Of a stretch of DNA of 64,000 nucleotides, positions 45,948 through 57,765 are shown one piece after another; the first letter of the stretch is position 1, and each line of letters begins with the position of its first letter. Under the pieces are notes generated by a model. It worked only from the letters and a program-made list of their open reading frames with translations, was not told the origin of the DNA and searched no databases. The position numbers and the translations under genes were made by a program. The stretch spans positions 1,171,001 to 1,235,000 of the forward strand of contig JASPKZ010007296.1 of assembly GCA_030220185.1 (NCBI GenBank). The letters run 5' to 3'. The stretch comes from Diploptera punctata. Taxonomy: Eukaryota > Arthropoda > Insecta > Blattodea > Blaberidae.

Positions 45948-46225
45948 ACCTACTGGAAAATTTACCTGTGGTTTTCCTACAAGGAGTTTCCATGCCGCCC
46001 TCTTTAATTTACTGTTAGTCCCACATCGTATTCCCATAAAAATAATATATCTCCCTTCTATATTGTTTTCTCTATGCGCCTGTCTGTTCGTCTCTCTTAC
46101 GTCCAAAAAGTTTCTTTTGTATAAAAGTTATATATATATATTTTTTTTAACGTCTCTTTAGAGGAGTTGCGATTACAAGAGTCTCTGTAATGCATAATAA
46201 CATTAATTTCCAAAATTGATTAAAT
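45948..46225 (-). mobile_element. RTE-like LINE copy K fragment
   Basis: Minus-strand match to the copy J region 42440-42790 with deletions (TGGTTTTCCTACAAGGAG; CCTGTCTGTTCGTCTCTC; AGAGTCTCTGTAATGCATAA). No open frame. Confidence 0.7.
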
Positions 46226-46874
46226 AAAATAAAAATAATAAACTAGACATGATTTAAGTAATAGCATAAATATGCATTCATGCAGTCTATATTTTTCAGG
46301 GTACAATAATTGTAAGTCTCTTTTGTATTATTAAAAAAATAATATTCTAGAGTAGGCCTACATAAGGTCAGGCATTAATCGGTTTTTTTCCCGCTGTATT
46401 CTATTCGCTGCTGCATTTCGCAATTCCGTTTCACCACGAGAAATACGACGGTGGAGGGGAGGAATAAACTATGTTTTGTAAAGCAAGTAATCGAGTCTAT
46501 GTAAGATACGATACTTAATTTTATAGTTGTGACTTATATATATATGCATCTGGAAACCGGTTTTTCGCACAACGAAATGCTTTAAACGACTTGTCTCCAC
46601 AGTTTTACTGCCACCGGAATAATTGATGCCCAACAGAGAATACTTTTAAATTGCAAAATGGTCATTAAAAGACATCGCCGCTATTAACGTTCTGGAACTT
46701 CATTTTATATTTAAATATTTATTGCTGGTTAATTTTAATTTATGACTAGAACGTATTAAGATTTTCCGGCTGCCACCGATATGTTATTCATAAGGAGACT
46801 AAGCACGAAGTTCAAGAGATTAGACCGATATAAATGTTCCTCTAATACACTATATTTCATTCTGTAAGTAGTCC
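46226..46874. other. No gene seen
   Basis: AT-rich; TAGGCCTA at 46353-46360. Confidence 0.4.
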
Positions 46875-47140
46875 TCGCTGAAGCCTAGCGGTTTAAGACA
46901 TCATGCCTTGTTAAAACCCTACTGGTGATGCGCCAATTCGAGTCCCCGTGAAGGAACAAATTTTATCATGGTATTTCGGCCAGTATGGGACTAGAATTGG
47001 TCACTCAATCATAAAACCAGCTACAACAGCACATGTTGACCACATGTCACCCCTATACTGATTAGATCATCGTCAACCTCTATGATTAACACTTGTGGAT
47101 GTAAGGTTTGCAGCCGACTGGTAGGCCAAGGTCCTTCTAA
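46875..47140 (+). mobile_element. SINE family 2 copy
   Basis: Head GAAGCCTAGCGGTTTAAGAC and B-box-like AATTCGAGTCCCC, body CCAGTATGGGACTAGAATTGG and CACATGTCACCCCTATACTG, end GACTGGTAGGCCAAGG. Matches 2260-2592. Confidence 0.8.
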
Positions 47141-47177
47141 ACTTTTGCTCAATGGAATTTAGTCAGTTCTTCTTAAA

Positions 47178-47451
47178 TTCATGTATTTTATGTCTTTCGG
47201 GCTAAATGGCCGTGGTCTGGTTTTATTAAAAACTCGACGTTTCGTCTACTACTGCGGTAGACATCCTCAGGAGATTCTGGGTGTTCTTTGACTTCTTAAC
47301 TCTTCAAATGTCGGACATTTGAAGAGTTAAGAAGTCAAAGAACACCCAGAATCTCCTGAGGATGTCTACCGCAGTAGTAGTAGAACGAAACGTCGAGTTT
47401 TAATAAAACCAGACCACGGCCATTTAGCCCGAAAGACATAAAATACATGAA
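47178..47451. repeat. Near-perfect 274-bp palindrome
   Basis: Two arms of about 135 bp meet at a single central base (47313) inside AAATGTCGGACATTT. Arms differ only by a few small indels (TAG/A near 47375, one T near 47399). Outer ends are TTCATGTATTTTATGTC and its complement. The sequence includes GAAACGTCGAGTTTT and CCGAAAGACATAAAA, phrases typical of dispersed arthropod repeats. It would form an almost uninterrupted hairpin. Confidence 0.95.
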
Positions 47452-47787
47452 TCAAAATACCTGCCGTGAAAGTCTACAATCTTTTTAAATTGATTACCAC
47501 TGGGTGTTGTCGTTTGGATCGCAGACTTCCAATCTGGTTTCTCCGAACCCCATTCCTAATGGGGATAAGACATTTTGATGCACTGTCATAAAGTGAAAAT
47601 TATTTTTTAATATATTACTTTATTTTTTCATAAAGTGGTTCAGGTAAAAAAGTATAACAATTTATAGCTGGAACGCATTTATATTTTTTGCCGGCAATCA
47701 CCAATATGTTATTCACAAAGAAATTGACTTAGCTAAATGTTTCTCTAAAATACTTGACGACATTCTATAGTTATTTAATTTAATTAC
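47452..47787. other. No gene seen
   Basis: AT-rich, nothing recognised. Confidence 0.4.
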
Positions 47788-48425
47788 TTTAAGAGAGGAA
47801 AAAGACTTCAGGTAATTGAGAATAAAGTATTTAGGAAAATTTGTCGGTGAGTAAAGTATGTTAATACTAAAATGTTGATTTTGTGATAAAGGTATTTGGA
47901 AGTTTGCAAAATCTGTATTTGCATAAATTTTGACATGCTGATCCTTTTAAATGTTTTACCTAAAACTACAATATTTACAAGTTTTGTTTCTAAAATTTAA
48001 ATGGTGCTATCAACTAACTGGATGTATTACAGAATTGGAGTGACACGTGTTATCCAACCACCATTTTTTGGATCTAAGAGAGACGAACAGACAGGTAAAT
48101 GGAGAAAACTACATAACAGTGAGCTGCATGATATTTTGGGGAAAAGGGATTAATTAATTAAGTTAAATCTCGTAGACTCCGATAGACAGGACAATGAGGC
48201 ACGAGTTGGGGTTAAAAGTGGGGCATGGAAACTTCTTGTTGTAAAGCTAGAGGAAAAGCTTTAGTAGGTAGACCAAGGATAAAGTGGCAAAATAACATTA
48301 ATCATAATTTAATGGAGATGAATTGTTGAAGGGATGATTGGCAATATTTAGCTCAAGGTAGGGATGGAGAGCTTATGTCCGCGCGGCCATGAACCTAAGG
48401 GTTCGATAGTGCCAGTGAATCAGTT
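47788..48425 (+). mobile_element. RTE-like LINE copy L, 3' part, interrupted
   Basis: 47788-47846 matches copy J 42553-42615; about 200 bp of unrelated sequence follow; 48050-48425 resumes (TTTTTGGATCTAAGAGAGAC) and runs to the terminus TAGTGCCAGTGAATC. The frame is lost. The interruption has no clear TIR. Confidence 0.8.
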
Positions 48426-48604
48426 AGTTATCCTTAAATTGACCTTCGCCATAGTGTGGCCCAACCTTTCACTCTGGTCACTGTGGGACGCAGGTACCAT
48501 TCTCGGCGGGAAAAGGAATTTTGAAATAACTGAAATTGTTAATAGAATACGGTATTTGGATAAAAAGCTAAATCATTTATGAAGAAACATTAAAAATGTT
48601 ACGT

Positions 48605-48935
48605 AGAGTGTAGGTAGCGTGCTGCCTTGTCACGCAGCGGGCCCGGGTTCGATCCCCGGTCGGGACAGTTTTTCTGGGTGAGGTTTTTATCGGGGTTTTT
48701 CCTCACCTGTAAGACAAATGTCAGGAAAACTTTAAGGCCCAAACGGTCCCCGAAATCATATGGCCATCATCATCATCCTTGTCATTATCATCATCACCAT
48801 CATCATCATTCTTCACCGGTGTGGAAAGCAACTGCCATACCTACAATTCCCTAGTAAAGCTGCAAGCATGGCATGAAAATGCTATGATTGCAGTGAAGGA
48901 TCTGCCTTCGGGCAGAATTACTATGGATGGATGTA
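48605..48935 (+). mobile_element. SINE family 1, near full length
   Basis: Head GTAGCGTGCTGCCTTGTCAC, B box GGTTCGATCCCCG, body GACAAATGTCAGGAAAAC, a (CAT)n-rich middle, TAGTAAAGCTGC and end GGGCAGAATTACTATGG with a short GGAT tail. Confidence 0.88.
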
Positions 48936-50209
48936 GAGTGTGTACCATCTAAGAGATATATTAGGTTGGAAGATCTAAATGCAGGATAATTGACTTACCA
49001 AGTATATGGCCGCAAAGCCATAAAACCGCACTATGTATTAAAAATCATTTTTAATTAAGAATATTTAGTATATTATAGATCACTAGGTAAAACTATAATA
49101 TTTTAAATACATCACGTGAATTTTAACTTTTCCCTATGAATAAAGGATGACTACGAATAAGATTCTAGGAAATTAAGTACAATAGTATTATCTTTTCAAT
49201 TTCTAAGTTTAGGCCTACTCACATTAACTTTCCTACCCACGAGTGATTACTATGATTATATGAATCACTGGCATTGTTATATGTCTCCACTCGTGAACAC
49301 GTGAGGAGTGTGTTGGAAAAAACGTCTTGAGATATAAGGCATTGTTTTATAAAACAAATAAAATAAAAATACATTTTTTTATGTTAATAAAATTATGTCA
49401 GTTTTGAATGCAACCATTCTTTAAAATATAGTATAAAACATTCTATCTATACGTTTTTTTTATGTTTACATTTTTATTAAAAAATTACAATATTGCTACA
49501 ACGAAGACTTTTAGAGACAGATTTGAATCGTTTTTTACTCAATCACTGTTACTTTTTATTTCAATTCCGAAATTAGGTTGTATTAGAGGGGATATTCAAT
49601 CATAATTTTTATTTCAGGTGTTGATATCTCCCCTCTTTCCCTTATTTGTTGTTATTAAATTATAATATATTACCTTAAAATTAAAATAAATAGATAAACG
49701 TTTGTAAATCTATTTCAATCTTAATATAAACCTACTTCAATATCTTCTAGTATTCAGTGAGTATAGGAATTATGTAATCGGCTGTTAATATCCTATCAAC
49801 TTAGCCAACAAGACATTACAAAAATCCTTACAACATCCTCAGTTTTATAGCTATGGTAACAAAATAGAGTATAGAGTAGGATCGTCAGTAAAACAGCACA
49901 AGTAAACTCATTTCGTTTTTCCAGCAAGCTCATGAATTATGATATTTCGCTATTCGTTAGAAGTGCTCTTTTTTATCCAAGTACATCGAGGAATACTGTT
50001 CCACATATCTGAATGACTGATCACTCCATTCATGTCAAAATCATCTATCACGATCTGTTATAATGTCACAGAATAACACCAGGTAATTTGTTTGCAATGT
50101 TCGTATCAGTCTTTTGTCGTTCTTATTAGCAATGTAGACCTTATAGAAGGAGTAATCCAAGAGTGAGCCGCGGTACACTAATGTGCCCCGAAATTGCCAG
50201 GGCTAACGA
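48936..50209. other. No gene seen
   Basis: AT-rich. 49225-49320 holds ACGAGTGATTAC and CTCGTGAACACGTGAGGAG, faintly like the foldback repeat of 3035 and 55839. Nothing else found. Confidence 0.4.
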
Positions 50210-50472
50210 AGGCCTGGTCTACACTTATCGTTTTGTCGTCAGTCTTGCATGATCAAATAAGACTGACACAAAAATCGTGCGGCTACACTATTCAAACTTG
50301 TGCTCACTCTTGTACACAAAGCTCCAGTCCATCAGTCTTTTGCGAGTTGGTCAAACCTCATTCACTTCATGCAAAACGTCCAATTTGCCGTACACACGCA
50401 ACGTTTTGTTTGACAAACTTAGCATGATCATGGAAAACTGACGAAAAAAAACGTTACGTGTAGATCAGGCCT
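50210..50472. mobile_element. Small TIR element, hAT-like
   Basis: Left AGGCCTGGTCTACACTTATC (then GTTTTGTCGTCAGT) and complement of right AGGCCTGATCTACACGTAAC (then GTTTTTTTTCGTCAGT) make an inverted repeat of about 35 bp around a 263-bp body. The CTGGTCTACAC-type terminus recalls hAT non-autonomous elements. The interior repeats the GTCAGTCTT theme. It lies directly at the tail of RTE copy M. No clear 8-bp duplication. Confidence 0.7.
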
Positions 50473-50473
50473 A

Positions 50474-51125
50474 AACTTACTGGCACTATTAAACCCTTAG
50501 GTTCTTTCCGTGAGCAGAGATGAGTTCTCTTTACATTCCTACCCTAAGCACATGTTTTTCAATCTTCCCATTTATAATCTGTCTTCCTCAAATCAATGTT
50601 AATATTATTCCCCACCTCATTTTTGACCTACGGACTGGGTGTTTTCCCTCTGGTTTTCCTACGTGCTTTATTTCTCCATTCGTGCCACATCTCCTGCCCA
50701 TAGCAGTTTACGAGATTAACGGTTCTTATTAGATATGGTATCCCATAAAAATTATATAGCTCACTGTTATGTATTCTTCTCCATTCATCTGTCTGTACAT
50801 CTCTGGTACAAATAACTTTCAAAGTTTTTTTTTTTTTTCAAATACTTATTATCTTTTTTCCTCCCTTGAGGTATGAGTCCTGTTTCGCAACCATATAATA
50901 TATCTGGGAAAATATTAGTTTTATATATTTTCAATTTAACTTTTTTTGTTAGAAAAGCTGGGATGACTAGAGTTCCCTGTTAATGCGAAATAACATGCAT
51001 TTCCAGTATTGAACCAATATTTAATATATTTCAGCACCTCATTGCTGGTTTCTAATTATTGTTCCCAAAAATTTGAATTCAGCAATTTCTTCAAAATTTC
51101 CTCATTTGTCATTAATTGTAGGCCT
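50474..51125 (-). mobile_element. RTE-like LINE copy M, 3' part
   Basis: Minus-strand match from the terminus (complement of ACTTACTGGCACTATTAAACC) back through the C-terminal domain to the thumb near 51115 (TTTGAATTCAGCAATTTC). Diverged, with no frame longer than 64 codons. Confidence 0.85.
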
Positions 51126-51687
51126 ATATTTCATTAATTTTTAAAAAGGTATAGCTCAAAAAAAATAAAGCAGTAACTGCCTTCAGGTGGAACACCTGTT
51201 CATGACTATTTGCTATTTTGTAGCACATCTCTGCAACTTTGTAATCTACAATATTAAATATTGACCCTTATGCAACTTACTTATTCATACACTTATTCAT
51301 CCACGGGGAAAATAACATTTGTGCCTGCACCAAATTGAACGAAGCAGCACAATAAAATAAAAACTTATCTCGTTCTGTTGGAAAGGTAGAAGCACAATGT
51401 GTAAAATGATCACAAATGCAGTCGTTACGAACAACAACAACTTTTATTTTGTGTAGGTCGTTCATTACATCATCTTCCCATCTCAATTTAGATCTTCCGA
51501 CTGGTTCTCAAAATAACAATTTTTTAACAAATAATCTTGTCGTCCATTCTTATTATTATCTCTAAACAAACCTAATCTCAGACACTTAATATGAATCACT
51601 ATATTTTTATTATTAATTGACGATGTTATGTAGCAACCAGCTAAGCGCCATGTTAAAAAAATATATATATTTTGATATCATATGTTG
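51126..51687. other. No gene seen
   Basis: AT-rich, nothing recognised. Confidence 0.4.
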
Positions 51688-51982
51688 CACGCCGTAGCGT
51701 AGTGGTTAAGGCACTACGCTACAAGTCGGAAGGTCGAGGGTTCGAGTTCCGGTAGGGTCAGGTTTTTTAAACTGACCCCAATCTTCTGGCGGCACAATGG
51801 CCCTGGGGTCGACTCTTCCTCTAACGGAAATGAGTACCAGACGCTTGTTCTGGGGTAAATGCTGCCGTCACGCAGGGCCGATAGCCCGGCTAACATCAAG
51901 TGCTGATTGCCCAGAAAAAGTGGGAGCCTTAACCTCCTACTACTCCAAGGGCCTCCTGAGGCCTGTAGTGGGATCACTTTAT
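51688..51982 (+). mobile_element. tRNA-derived SINE, family 3, well preserved
   Basis: tRNA-like head: A box TAGCGTAGTGGTTAAGGC, B box GGTTCGAGTTCC. Body CTTCTGGCGGCACAATGG, GAGTACCAGACGCTTG, GGCCGATAGCCCGGCTAAC, end GGCCTGTAGTGGGATCACTT. The GC-rich body stands out from its flanks, which suggests recent insertion. Relative: 35225-35482. Confidence 0.88.
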
Positions 51983-52640
51983 CATCTGTTGCACTGGCTC
52001 ATGAATGAAAGCAGAGAACTTTATGAAGTAGGCACACACTCTTAGCGCCAAATCTTCAAATATAGCCTTATTATTAAAGAAAAATATAAACATCATCAGT
52101 CCTATCACAGGTTCTATGTTTTGCAACAAACGGCTATGAAACCATATCTTCATAAATGCTAATTTAAACTTTGCATCATGCAACTAAGCGCTAAATGTTC
52201 CCGCTCTTAGATTGTTGATGCATAACTGTCGCACAAGGAAAATAACTTGCAATATTCAGTATTGTTAGTTTGGCGCTACAATGATAGTGAAGGTTGACTT
52301 AGATTTTAAACGTATTTTTCTCAAAACTTACATAATGGCTCATAGCCGGTTGATGCATATCGCCGTCCAATTGTGAAGTTGAAGTACTGTATCTACTTCT
52401 TAATTCCCAAATGTCACTATTTAACAACTGCGATCTTCTGACACTAGTTGCGGTAGCATGGGAACAGGGCGAATTTCCTTAATTTAATTTGACTCCAGTT
52501 TAACACAAAAATTCTAAATATCCTTCATTTATTTGACAATAATTCATTGAATATGCATATATAATTATTCTGCTATGAATCTCTCACAAACACAGTTTCT
52601 TACAGTTCACTACCTCACACTCGGTGTAATCCTCACTTAC
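51983..52640. other. No gene seen
   Basis: AT-rich, nothing recognised apart from the candidate exon that follows. Confidence 0.4.
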
Positions 52641-52697
52641 AAAACTTTCTTCCTTGACTCTCTTCAGATCGCCTTCAGGGGTACACTTCTCGGACAT
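52641..52697 (-). CDS. Candidate first coding exon, 19 codons (speculative)
   Basis: On the minus strand an ATG with G at -3 opens MSEKCTPEGDLKRVKEESF and is followed exactly by GTAAGTGAGG, a near-ideal splice donor (52631-52640). Upstream (52700-52960) is the most CpG-rich stretch of the neighbourhood. Start, codon use and donor together look like a first exon, but no acceptor or second exon could be matched. It could be coincidence. Confidence 0.25.
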
Positions 52698-54317
52698 GAC
52701 CGATCGTCAATTAACGCACGTTTCTTTTAAATGTAAGGATTAGAAATATCTAGAAGCTTAGTCTCCACCTCTATTGAATCGAAAACCTGAGAGGCACAGC
52801 TATTCTATAAAAGAATGCATAGACGCATCTGGAAAACGATCCTTGTACATAGCACGTCCAGAGAGATTGCTCGCGAGCCGCATACGCGACCCCGAATCCG
52901 AATCAGTTTGCCTCATTACGGCGAGGTTTGAGTCTTACCACCGCCCGCTAAATTCAAAGGCTGCTCTTTAATCAAGAGATCAACAATGCGTCACAATGTA
53001 CATATAATATGTATATGTTAAATCTGTAGAGGTTGCAAAGTTTTTCGTAATCAAACTTGATAGGCTATATAATAATAAATTAAGAAAAGTAAAATCAAGT
53101 TGGTTAATAACCAAAATTTGACGAGTTAGAGTGGGGGTTAATCAGAAGTGAAACATTAAAAGCGCTGTGGGGTCGAATTTTCTTCTTTCTTTCTTTCTTC
53201 TTCTTCATCTCTTTTTTCTTTTCTTTTTTTCCAACGAAATTCGGTATGTCATTGAAATAACATTTGAAATTTATTCTCAGAAAATCAGTGAAATCGGACT
53301 ATTAGGTGTGGTCTGTTAACTTGTAACCTGAAATTGTAGTGGGAACATTTTCAATATCTTATCGGTCAAAATTTGTTTTCTCTCAACTTGGTAGGCCTAT
53401 ATTCCATTTAATTATAAAGAAGATACGCCTCTACAAAACAACAAAATTTGACTATTAGCAAATATATGTTTACCAGACACGTAGTATTTCCATTAATCTA
53501 ACGGTCATAATTTCAGTTTCCTCACAACGAAACTGGTCACCTGTGATTTAATTAACGAAAAAAAATATAAATTCCACTTACCAGCAAATTGGGCACATGA
53601 ATTCAACTTGACGAGGATTTCTCTTACTTCACGCAGTTTCTGCGTGACGAATTCTTGGTTTCCTTTATTTATATTTTAGCAAATTACAAAATAAGAAATA
53701 TAGCTATTGAGATTGTTCTCATGAAAATATTTTTTGAAAAATGTTTACAAATTTTCATTGTCCTACTTAGTATACTATACGGTTATCGTACCGACAGTAT
53801 ACATATACATAGGCTTATAGGCCTACTATACTACTTACACATGTAGGCCTATTAATTGAGAAAGGAAATATATATCTTTCATATCAGCAAAATCGTACCA
53901 TATATTCTAGTTGCTGAAGAATTCACTTGGTTTATTCAGTTCCAGCGTGATTGAGTTTTCTTTTAATTATTTTTTTGTTAACTGAAAGTATTATGTCTCA
54001 CTTTTTAAATTATTATTTGAATTTATATTTTGTTTTTGCTGCAGCTTGCTAATGCAGGGAGTTCTTTCTTTATAATAAAAAAAAAGATGATAAAAAATAA
54101 CATTCTCAATGCGAAGTCGAGTTTGAAACAGAGGATTGTTGAAAGTCAGTCCGTTATTTCGAAAAATGCAGGTCTTTGTGTGAATTATGAAATGCAGATA
54201 CCCGGAACAGTTTAAAGGAAGTCACGCCTTTTGCATGTCCTTCGTCACGGTATTTATATTCCTGACTCTCAAACTACTGCGTACATTTTTTGAAACATAA
54301 TTTTAATTGTCAGTCTT
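52698..54317. other. Unassigned; CpG-richer stretch at 52770-52960
   Basis: An open frame at 52774-52971 (65 codons, CpG-rich, no domain). TATAAAAG at 52807-52814 could be a plus-strand TATA box. From 53000 on it is AT-rich with TAGGCCTA at 53392, 53818 and 53844. No gene supported. Confidence 0.35.
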
Positions 54318-54480
54318 GATGGACTAGCAGTTAGGCCTAATATGCTTGCCATTGGTTTCAAGATTCGTAAATTGAAACCCGGCAGGAGTCGATGGATTTT
54401 AGGTGGCATAAAATTTCGGAGCATGAATTCCTTCGGAAGCCAACTAAAGCTATGAGTTTCGTATCGTACATTCAGCGCAA
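54318..54480 (+). mobile_element. SINE family 4, diverged
   Basis: Head TTGATGGACTAGCAGTTAGG and B-box-like AAATTGAAACCCGG, body GCATGAATTCCTTCGGAAGC shared with 19238-19436, ending in a poly(A) run at 54478-54493. Confidence 0.6.
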
Positions 54481-54534
54481 AAAAAAAAAAAAACTCACCC
54501 CATTATAGCCTTAAGATATGTCAGCCCGGTTATC

Positions 54535-54710
54535 AGCTCTGCGTGATGACCATCTTTATCCCCATAACAACGTTAGAGGGTGAACGACGACACAATACAA
54601 TGATACCATAAGAAAAGTCTGACTCAATCAGGGCTTGAACCTGTGATCATCTAGCTTGTATGATATTGCCTTAACGAATTACGCTATGTAGTGTCTACGT
54701 AGATTTAGGA
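54535..54710 (-). mobile_element. tRNA-derived SINE-like fragment
   Basis: The reverse complement shows A-box-like TAGCGTAATTCGTTAAGGC and B-box-like AGGTTCAAGCCC about 35 bases apart. The head resembles family 3; the body is not recognised. Confidence 0.5.
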
Positions 54711-54817
54711 CACTTAGAAAGAATTCAAACCTTGAAAAAAGAGACCTCTGGGTAAAAAATTCGGTATTTTCATGCCTACATTTTAATCAGGGCTATATTT
54801 TACATAAACTCTATTTA

Positions 54818-54864
54818 TTAATTAAATAAAAATAAAACGTAGTTTTATTTGATTTTCATATTTA
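54818..54864. repeat. 47-bp exact repeat block, copy 2
   Basis: Identical to 32421-32467. The sequences on either side do not match beyond it. Confidence 0.75.
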
Positions 54865-54954
54865 ACTCTATTTAATGAAGGACTATAAGGTATAACAAAA
54901 CTATCAAATAATTATTGGTCATTTTAAACTACAAAATTTACATAAAAATTTCTT

Positions 54955-55838
54955 CTTCTTCTTCTTCTTCTTCCTTTCATGTAATGGACCTAGTGGTCTG
55001 TTACGGTCTCAATCCAACGTTTGAATGGTCTGCCCAAAGATCTCTTGCCTGGTGACTGGTAATTTAAGATTTGACGTGGTATTCTTGTTTTGCTCATTCT
55101 TCTTACGTGAGATCTCCAGTTGTTTCTGTATTTTGTATACATTCCATGACTGATTCTGTTTGTAATTCTTTGAGAATCTCAGAATTCCTTTTATGGTCTG
55201 TTCTTGAGTAGCCTGCAGTACGTCTCATACATTTCATTTCTGCCGCAGTTAGTCTTTGTTCATCTACACTGCGAATTGTCCAGGCCTCACTGCCGTAACA
55301 TAATATGGTCTGGCCAGTGTTTTGTAAATTTTAGTTCGTGTGTGTTGCTGTACTGTGTTTGGCTTGAAAATATTATTTATAATTCCTGTTACTCTGTTAA
55401 ATTTTATAATTTTTGACTTAAATATTTTTTCCTCTTCGTATGTAACTTGATATCCGAGATTGAGTGTTAGTATGTTCTAATATTTTATTATTAATAACAA
55501 TTTTACTGTGAACTGGGTCTTTTCCTAGGAAAGCCAGAACTTTAGATTTTTCTGTTGAGATTTCCATGTTCTAGTTTATTGCAATTTGGTGTGAAAAGAG
55601 TGGACTGAACGTTGTAGGTCATCTTCTGAATTCGCTTTAAACACAATGTCGTCTGCAAATAATAGGGGGCTAAATTATATAATATATTAAGTGGTATACT
55701 GCCATGTGGTTGTAGTCTACATTCTTTAATAATTTAGTTCATGTATACCATGAATAGCATTAGTCTAACTCCTTGATTGATTGGTCTGCATTCAGATATT
55801 CTATTTTCAATCTTAACTTGGATGTAATTATCATAAGT
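54955..55838 (-). mobile_element. LINE with (GAA)n tail, RT and C-terminal part, interrupted upstream
   Basis: On the minus strand from 55838: YDNYIQVKIENRISECRPIN (RT), a catalytic block reading FADDIVFKAN near 55640-55660, a thumb region, a C-terminal part (QTTWRSHVRRMSK; PSPGKRSLGRPFKRW-like) and a (GAA)n tail at 54957-54972. Many stops. The RT upstream of YDNY continues at 61949-62058: the two halves were one element. Confidence 0.75.
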
Positions 55839-56204
55839 AATGCCACGAGTGATTTCCAAATTATCGATAAATTCACGACTCACGAAGTGAGGAGTGAATT
55901 TATCTAGAGAATTTGGAAATCAAGAGTGGCATTTGTTAGGACTATTTAACGAATAAAATTAAGCTGTTTATTCACAAATCATTATTTAACTATAGTTATT
56001 TTAAAATATTTATATATTTAATGTAAACGGCGATGTTTGAAAACAAATGAGAAACGATAGGTACGCTTCTACTGCTTCTTTTGTTTATCACTGCAACCAG
56101 ATCATACTATTTATTGCCAAAGGAACGCAATATTGTAAGGAGGAGCTTTCTTTAATATGGTAATTATAACACTGATAAATATTTGGTGAAACACGACTCT
56201 GATT
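55839..56204 (+). repeat. Foldback-bearing repeat, copy 2, left part
   Basis: Begins AATGCCACGAGTGATTTCC; an 85-bp palindrome follows (GATAAATTCAC core) and ends GAGTGGCATT. Matches the reverse complement of 3035-3328 to about 56145. It interrupts the LINE and is itself interrupted at 56204 by the tRNA array. Confidence 0.7.
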
Positions 56205-56227
56205 CATATTTGAAGAGAAAAATTATA

Positions 56228-56301
56228 CGCTCAGACCGGGACTTGAACCCGGGACCCTTGGTTCTCTAGACCAAGTGCTCTACCAACTGAGCTACCTGAG
56301 C
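56228..56301 (-). tRNA. tRNA-like gene, left arm 1 (reads AGA)
   Basis: Reference description for all copies. Acceptor GCTCAGG pairs with TCTGAGC (one G-U), discriminator G. A box TAGCTCAGTTGG; D stem GCTC/GAGC. Anticodon arm: stem TTGGT/ACCAA and loop CTAGAGA put AGA at the anticodon, leaving two bases (AC) before the stem instead of one; alternatively a 6-bp stem CTTGGT/ACCAAG. Variable loop GGGTC (or GGTC). T stem CCGGG/CCCGG with loop TTCAAGT; B box GGTTCAAGTCC. Terminator T5 six bases downstream. AGA would be serine, but serine tRNAs carry a long variable arm, absent here. Identity uncertain; transcription by Pol III likely. Confidence 0.7.
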
Positions 56302-56520
56302 AAGTACCGATCTTAACGCAAATCTTTCTCTATATGCATTGTAATTCCCATCCACCAAATGCTGTGAAGCCATGCTTCTATCTTGCAAATGGCGGCTCCT
56401 TTATTAAGAAGACATATTTGGGAATTATACATTACAGCCAGTACGGCTTTTTCCAAGTTTTTATTATTGATTTCGTACATCTCAATGATGGATAAATCAT
56501 ATTTGAAGAGAAAAATTATA

Positions 56521-56594
56521 CGCTCAGACCGGGACTTGAACCCGGGACCCTTGGTTCTCTAGACCAAGTGCTCTACCAACTGAGCTACCTGAGC
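56521..56594 (-). tRNA. tRNA-like gene, left arm 2
   Basis: Identical to the copy at 56228; 293 bp from it. Confidence 0.7.
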
Positions 56595-56813
56595 AAGTAC
56601 CGATCTTAACGCAAATCTTTCTCTATATGCATTGTAATTCCCATCCACCAAATGCTGTGAAGCCATGCTTCTATCTTGCAAATGGCGGCTCCTTTATTAA
56701 GAAGACATATTTGGGAATTATACATTACAGCCAGTACGGCTTTTTCCAAGTTTTTATTATTGATTTCGTACATCTCAATGATGGATAAATCATATTTGAA
56801 GAGAAAAATTATA

Positions 56814-56887
56814 CGCTCAGACCGGGACTTGAACCCGGGACCCTTGGTTCTCTAGACCAAGTGCTCTACCAACTGAGCTACCTGAGC
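56814..56887 (-). tRNA. tRNA-like gene, left arm 3
   Basis: Identical to the copy at 56228; spacing 293 bp. Confidence 0.7.
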
Positions 56888-57105
56888 AAGTACCGATCTT
56901 AACGCAAATCTTTCTCTATATGCATTGTAATTCCCATCCACCAAATGCTGTGAAGCCATGCTTCTATCTTGCAAATGGCGGCTCCTTTATTAAGAAGGCA
57001 TATTTGGGAATTATACATTACAGCCAGTACGGCTTTTTCCAAGTTTTTATTATTGATTCGTACATCTCAATGATGGATAAATCATATTTGAAGAGAAAAA
57101 TTATA

Positions 57106-57179
57106 CGCTCAGACCGGGACTTGAACCCGGGACCCTTGGTTCTCTAGACCAAGTGCTCTACCAACTGAGCTACCTGAGC
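57106..57179 (-). tRNA. tRNA-like gene, left arm 4
   Basis: Gene identical to the reference; spacer before it lacks one T (TTGATTCG). The spacer after it has a private change CCATACTTC. Confidence 0.7.
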
Positions 57180-57398
57180 AAGTACCGATCTTAACGCAAA
57201 TCTTTCTCTATATGCATTGTAATTCCCATCCACCAAATGCTGTGAAGCCATACTTCTATCTTGCAAATGGCGGCTCCTTTATTAAGAAGACATATTTGGG
57301 AATTATACATTACAGCCAGTACGGCTTTTTCCAAGTTTTTATTATTGATTTCGTACATCTCAATGATGGATAAATCATATTTGAAGAGAAAAATTATA

Positions 57399-57472
57399 CG
57401 CTCAGACCGGGACTTGAACCCGGGACCCTTGGTTCTCTAGACCAAGTGCTCTACCAACTGAGCTACCTGAGC
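57399..57472 (-). tRNA. tRNA-like gene, left arm 5
   Basis: Identical to the reference copy. Confidence 0.7.
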
Positions 57473-57691
57473 AAGTACCGATCTTAACGCAAATCTTTCT
57501 CTATATGCATTGTAATTCCCATCCACCAAATGCTGTGAAGCCATGCTTCTATCTTGCAAATGGCGGCTCCTTTATTAAGAAGACATATTTGGGAATTATA
57601 CATTACAGCCAGTACGGCTTTTTCCAAGTTTTTATTATTGATTTCGTACATCTCAATGATGGATAAATCATATTTGAAGAGAAAAATTATA

Positions 57692-57765
57692 CGCTCAGAC
57701 CGGGACTTGAACCCGGGACCCTTGGTTCTCTAGACCAAGTGCTCTACCAACTGAGCTACCTGAGC
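57692..57765 (-). tRNA. tRNA-like gene, left arm 6
   Basis: Gene identical; the base just upstream of the gene is changed (GAGCTAGTACC instead of GAGCAAGTACC), a variant shared with left arm 8. Confidence 0.7.

Noticed and set aside
47178..47451. Protein-coding or tRNA content in the palindrome
   Set aside because: No frame or cloverleaf; the arms only mirror each other.
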